Positions 62,017 through 64,000 of a DNA stretch of 64,000 nucleotides are shown here, one piece after another. The DNA comes from CAZHTS01 sp964535315 (GTDB lineage: Bacteria; Chloroflexota; Anaerolineae; Anaerolineales; Anaerolineaceae). Each line of letters begins with the position of its first letter. The stretch's first letter is position 1. The notes beneath the pieces are model-generated. The model ran no database searches and had not been told where the DNA came from. It saw nothing but the letters and a program-made list of their open reading frames with translations. Position numbers and translations under genes: made by a program. Location: NCBI GenBank assembly GCA_964535315.1, contig CAZHTS010000014.1:9187-73186 (forward strand). The letters are read 5' to 3'.

Positions 62017-62955
62017 TTACGAAAGTACCCGCTCGGAGCGCTTCATCCGCCGCGCCGTAAGCGTGACAACGGCAATGTTGACCGCCAGCGAAAAGGCAAA
62101 CAACAAGATGCCGATAAAGAACAGAACGTTATAGTGCACACTGCCGTTGGCGACCTCGCCCATCTCGGAAGCAATGGTTGCCGTCATGGTGCGCACGGGC
62201 AGGAAGAGGGCCTCCAGGCCAGCCGGCAAAACCGGAGCATTGCCCGTGACCATCATCACCGCCATCGTTTCGCCGATGGCCCGTCCGATGCCAAGCATCA
62301 ACGCCACCAGCACCCCCGAACGAGCCGCCGGCAGCGTCACGCCCCAGATTGTCTGCCAGCGCGTGGCCCCCAGCGCCAGGGCAGCATGCCGGTAGGTCAT
62401 GGGCACGTTACCCAAAGCATCCTCGGCAATCGAGACGATGGTCGGAATGGAGATCCAGCCCAACAACAGCGCCCCGCTAAAGGCGGTCAGGCCGGTGGGC
62501 AGGTTGAGAAACCGGCGTAAAAAGGGCGTCAACACCAGGATGCCGACAAAGCCCAACACCACCGAGGGCATACCCGCCATCAGTTCGACCAACGGCTTGA
62601 GAACCTCGCGCACCCAGCGCGGGGCAATCTCGGAGATGTAGACCGCCGTGCCGATCCCCAACGGCACCGCCACCAGGGCGGCGCCTATCGTGACGGTCAA
62701 CGAGCCGGTGATGAGCGGCAGAATGCCGTAATAGCCTTCGATCGGGTACCAGCGCGTGCCGAACAAACTGGACAGCGATACCCGCGACAGCGCCGGCAGC
62801 CCCTCGATCAACAAGAACAGGCAAATCAGGGCCACAAACAAAATACTCAAATAGCCCGAAAGCTGGATCAGACGGGTGATCAGGCGTTCGCGCCGGGGAA
62901 GATGAGAATCTCGATTCACAGGGATACCATCAAGGACTGGAATGGATGGGGACAA
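62017..62955 (-). CDS. pstC: Second PstC permease
   Basis: A 312-residue permease with six helices, the GTAVYISEIAPRWV block and the coupling segment MTYRHAALALGATRWQTIWG. Its start overlaps the end of pstS2 by 26 bases, so translation is coupled. An N-terminal cytoplasmic tail of about 30 residues (PVNRDSHLPRRERL) precedes helix 1. Confidence 0.88.
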   Translation of the reverse strand: MSPSIPVLDGIPVNRDSHLPRRERLITRLIQLSGYLSILFVALICLFLLIEGLPALSRVSLSSLFGTRWYPIEGYYGILPLITGSLTVTIGAALVAVPLGIGTAVYISEIAPRWVREVLKPLVELMAGMPSVVLGFVGILVLTPFLRRFLNLPTGLTAFSGALLLGWISIPTIVSIAEDALGNVPMTYRHAALALGATRWQTIWGVTLPAARSGVLVALMLGIGRAIGETMAVMMVTGNAPVLPAGLEALFLPVRTMTATIASEMGEVANGSVHYNVLFFIGILLFAFSLAVNIAVVTLTARRMKRSERVLS

Positions 62956-63808
62956 AACCCAGGTCGCTGACGATTTGTTGCGCTTCGTCGCTGACGACCC
63001 AGCTCAGATAAGTCTGCACCAGCGTGCTGCTGGCTTCAGGCGCATACATATACAAATCACGTGCGATTGGATAAGAACCGTCGTTCACCGTAGCGATCGA
63101 GGGCAGCACGTACTGACCGCCCGTTTTGGGCGCCACAGCCAGCATCTTGACCGTGGGGGTGATGTACCCCAAACCATCGTACCCGATGGCATTGGGGTTG
63201 TCGCTCACCTCGGCGATGATCCCCTCGGAAGACGGCAGCAGCAGTGTATCGGCCGAGAAGATCGTCTCATCTTCGCTGTTGCCCAGTCGAATGACCGTCT
63301 CAAGAAAATACACGTGCGTGCCGGAATTGGTCTCACGCGACAGGCGCACGATGGGTCGGTCCTCGCCGCCCAGTTCGCTCCAGTTGTTGATCTCGCCGCG
63401 GTAAATGGCCGAGACCTGTTCCAGGCTCAACTGCTGCACCGGGTTTTGCGGGTTGACGATCACGGCAATGGCGTCGCGTGCCACGACGTACTCCTTGACC
63501 TGTACCCCCTTGTTTTGCGCCTGGGTCAATTCTTCGCTTTTGATTGCCCGCGAGGCGTTGGCGATGTCGACCGTGCCGTCAATCAGCGAGGTTAAGCCCG
63601 TACCCGACCCCCCGCCGGTAACGGAGATGCGCACATCTGGATGGCTGCTCTGGTAGCGTTCGGCCCAGGCCAGCGCCAGGTTGACCATCGTGTCCGAACC
63701 CTTATTTTCAATGTACACCGAAGCAGCGGAATCGCCGTCACCCTGGGTTGAACTGCATGCGCTCAACCACAGCACCAGGATCAGGAACCAGCACAACGTT
63801 TTCTTCAT
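62930..63808 (-). CDS. pstS: Second phosphate-binding lipoprotein (PstS2)
   Basis: A 292-residue lipoprotein with lipobox LSAC (C18) and a short linker, then a PstS-type binding domain: IENKGSDTMVNLALAWAE, VTGGGSGTGLTSLIDGTVD, DIANASRAIK and SRETNSGTHVYF. It belongs to the shorter PstS subgroup, unlike the Ala/Pro-rich first PstS. ATG at 63808; a longer frame upstream has no good start. No ribosome site is evident, and a consensus -10 (TATAAT) lies just before the start, so the transcript is possibly leaderless. Confidence 0.9.
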   Translation of the reverse strand: MKKTLCWFLILVLWLSACSSTQGDGDSAASVYIENKGSDTMVNLALAWAERYQSSHPDVRISVTGGGSGTGLTSLIDGTVDIANASRAIKSEELTQAQNKGVQVKEYVVARDAIAVIVNPQNPVQQLSLEQVSAIYRGEINNWSELGGEDRPIVRLSRETNSGTHVYFLETVIRLGNSEDETIFSADTLLLPSSEGIIAEVSDNPNAIGYDGLGYITPTVKMLAVAPKTGGQYVLPSIATVNDGSYPIARDLYMYAPEASSTLVQTYLSWVVSDEAQQIVSDLGFVPIHSSP

Positions 63809-63817
63809 GCCGTTGGA

Positions 63818-63823
63818 ATTATA
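63818..63823 (-). promoter_or_regulatory. Candidate -10 of the second pst operon (leaderless)
   Basis: TATAAT on the minus strand ends 9 bases before the pstS2 ATG. No PHO-box-like phased hexamers were found upstream, unlike the first pst operon. Confidence 0.5.
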
Positions 63824-63827
63824 CCCG

Positions 63828-63850
63828 ATTCGATAAAAAATTTTTCGAAT
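63828..63850. repeat. Inverted repeat at the pstS2 promoter (possible operator)
   Basis: ATTCGA (63828-63833) and TCGAAT (63845-63850) with an AT-rich centre TAAAAAATTTT, just upstream of the -10 of pstS2. It may be a protein-binding site replacing the PHO box; there is no direct support. Confidence 0.4.
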
Positions 63851-63945
63851 TGACTTTCGCCGCGTTTCCAGATGAAAGCCGAGAGGAGACCGCCCAATTT
63901 TTGGGCCAACCTCACCGCCATCACCGCACCGCAACACACATTTGC

Positions 63946-63951
63946 TATAAT
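63946..63951 (+). promoter_or_regulatory. Candidate -10 element at the right edge
   Basis: Consensus TATAAT, followed by AAAGAGG, before a possible GTG-started gene at 63975 that runs out of the window. Confidence 0.35.
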
Positions 63952-63974
63952 TATAAAGAGGTACAGAAAAAGCC

Positions 63975-64000
63975 GTGAAAAAGAAAAGCGAAACTTCGAT
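63975..64000 (+). CDS. Possible start of a further gene (truncated by the window edge)
   Basis: A GTG followed by Lys-Lys-Lys-Ser-Glu-Thr-Ser is open to the window end. AGAGG lies about 13 bases upstream, which is long for a ribosome site, and a -10-like TATAAT is at 63946. Too little remains to identify it. Confidence 0.25.

Noticed and set aside
61321..62520. Plus-strand frame of about 400 codons over pstA2 and pstC2
   Set aside because: Arg/Gln/His-rich translation typical of a shadow frame; the opposite strand holds real permeases.
63833..63860. PHO box upstream of pstS2
   Set aside because: The positions that would hold hexamers at the fixed offset read TTTTAT, TTCGAA and GCGAAA on the minus strand, unlike the other arrays.

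Overview
The window looks like chromosome from a member of the Chloroflexota, probably class Anaerolineae. The evidence is indirect: GC-rich genes with GCC/CTG-biased codons, many lipoproteins with Thr/Pro- or Pro/Ala-rich linkers, large GT39/GT87 membrane glycosyltransferases, dense cell-surface polysaccharide genes and duplicated phosphate transport genes. No rRNA, tRNA, CRISPR array, transposase, integrase or phage gene was seen. Nearly all of it is coding, and no gene-free stretch exceeds 300 bases.

Layout. 1-2843 (+): end of a polysaccharide operon (GT2 tail, WbqC-like protein, methyltransferase, WecE-type aminotransferase). 2896-7534 (+): malic enzyme, membrane sulfatase-fold protein, two small membrane proteins, PfkB kinase. 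7539-11617 (-): adenylate cyclase and a membrane transglutaminase. 11670-12915 (+): PAP2 phosphatase and a YtxH-like protein. 12998-15076 (-): cell-envelope zinc metalloprotease. 15197-17463 (-): Wzy/ligase-like and Wzz-like pair. 17596-23142 (-): lipoprotein, then flippase-like protein, GT39, PIG-V-like mannosyltransferase and polyprenyl-phosphate sugar synthase. 23231-26684 (-): HAD phosphatase, aldolase and TPP enzyme. 26886-30540 (+): RmlC-like epimerase, NAD-dependent reductase, GT2, GT87. 30537-38710 (-): CDP-dideoxyhexose operon rfbF-rfbG-rfbH followed by GT39, an NAD-dependent epimerase and a GT87-TPR fusion. 38828-43656 (+): ADH/Gfo-Idh fusion, alpha/beta hydrolase and heparinase-like lyase.

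The right third (43642-63808) is a phosphate-response island. It has phoB-phoR, a complete pstS-C-A-B-phoU operon (+), a second pstS-C-A-B operon (-) converging on it with a 2-base gap, and a third PstS-like lipoprotein encoded beside a degenerate histidine kinase. It also has an operon of two related substrate-binding proteins, one fused to a VWA domain, plus a coiled-coil membrane protein.

The most interesting observation is regulatory. Three promoters (upstream of 43735, 47792 and 55491) carry TTAAC-like hexamers repeated at an exact 11-base period, and each ends in TTAAA(C/G), 9 bases, then a -10-like hexamer. This resembles a PHO box and ties the pseudokinase operon and the uncharacterised VWA/substrate-binding operon to phosphate starvation. 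In the sugar half, RfbH keeps the E1 dehydrase signature (His for Lys, C-X57-C-X-C-X7-C). Together with the TPP enzyme, RmlC-like epimerase and reductases this suggests a CDP-linked 3,6-dideoxy, possibly branched-chain, sugar; the E3 reductase partner is not in the window.
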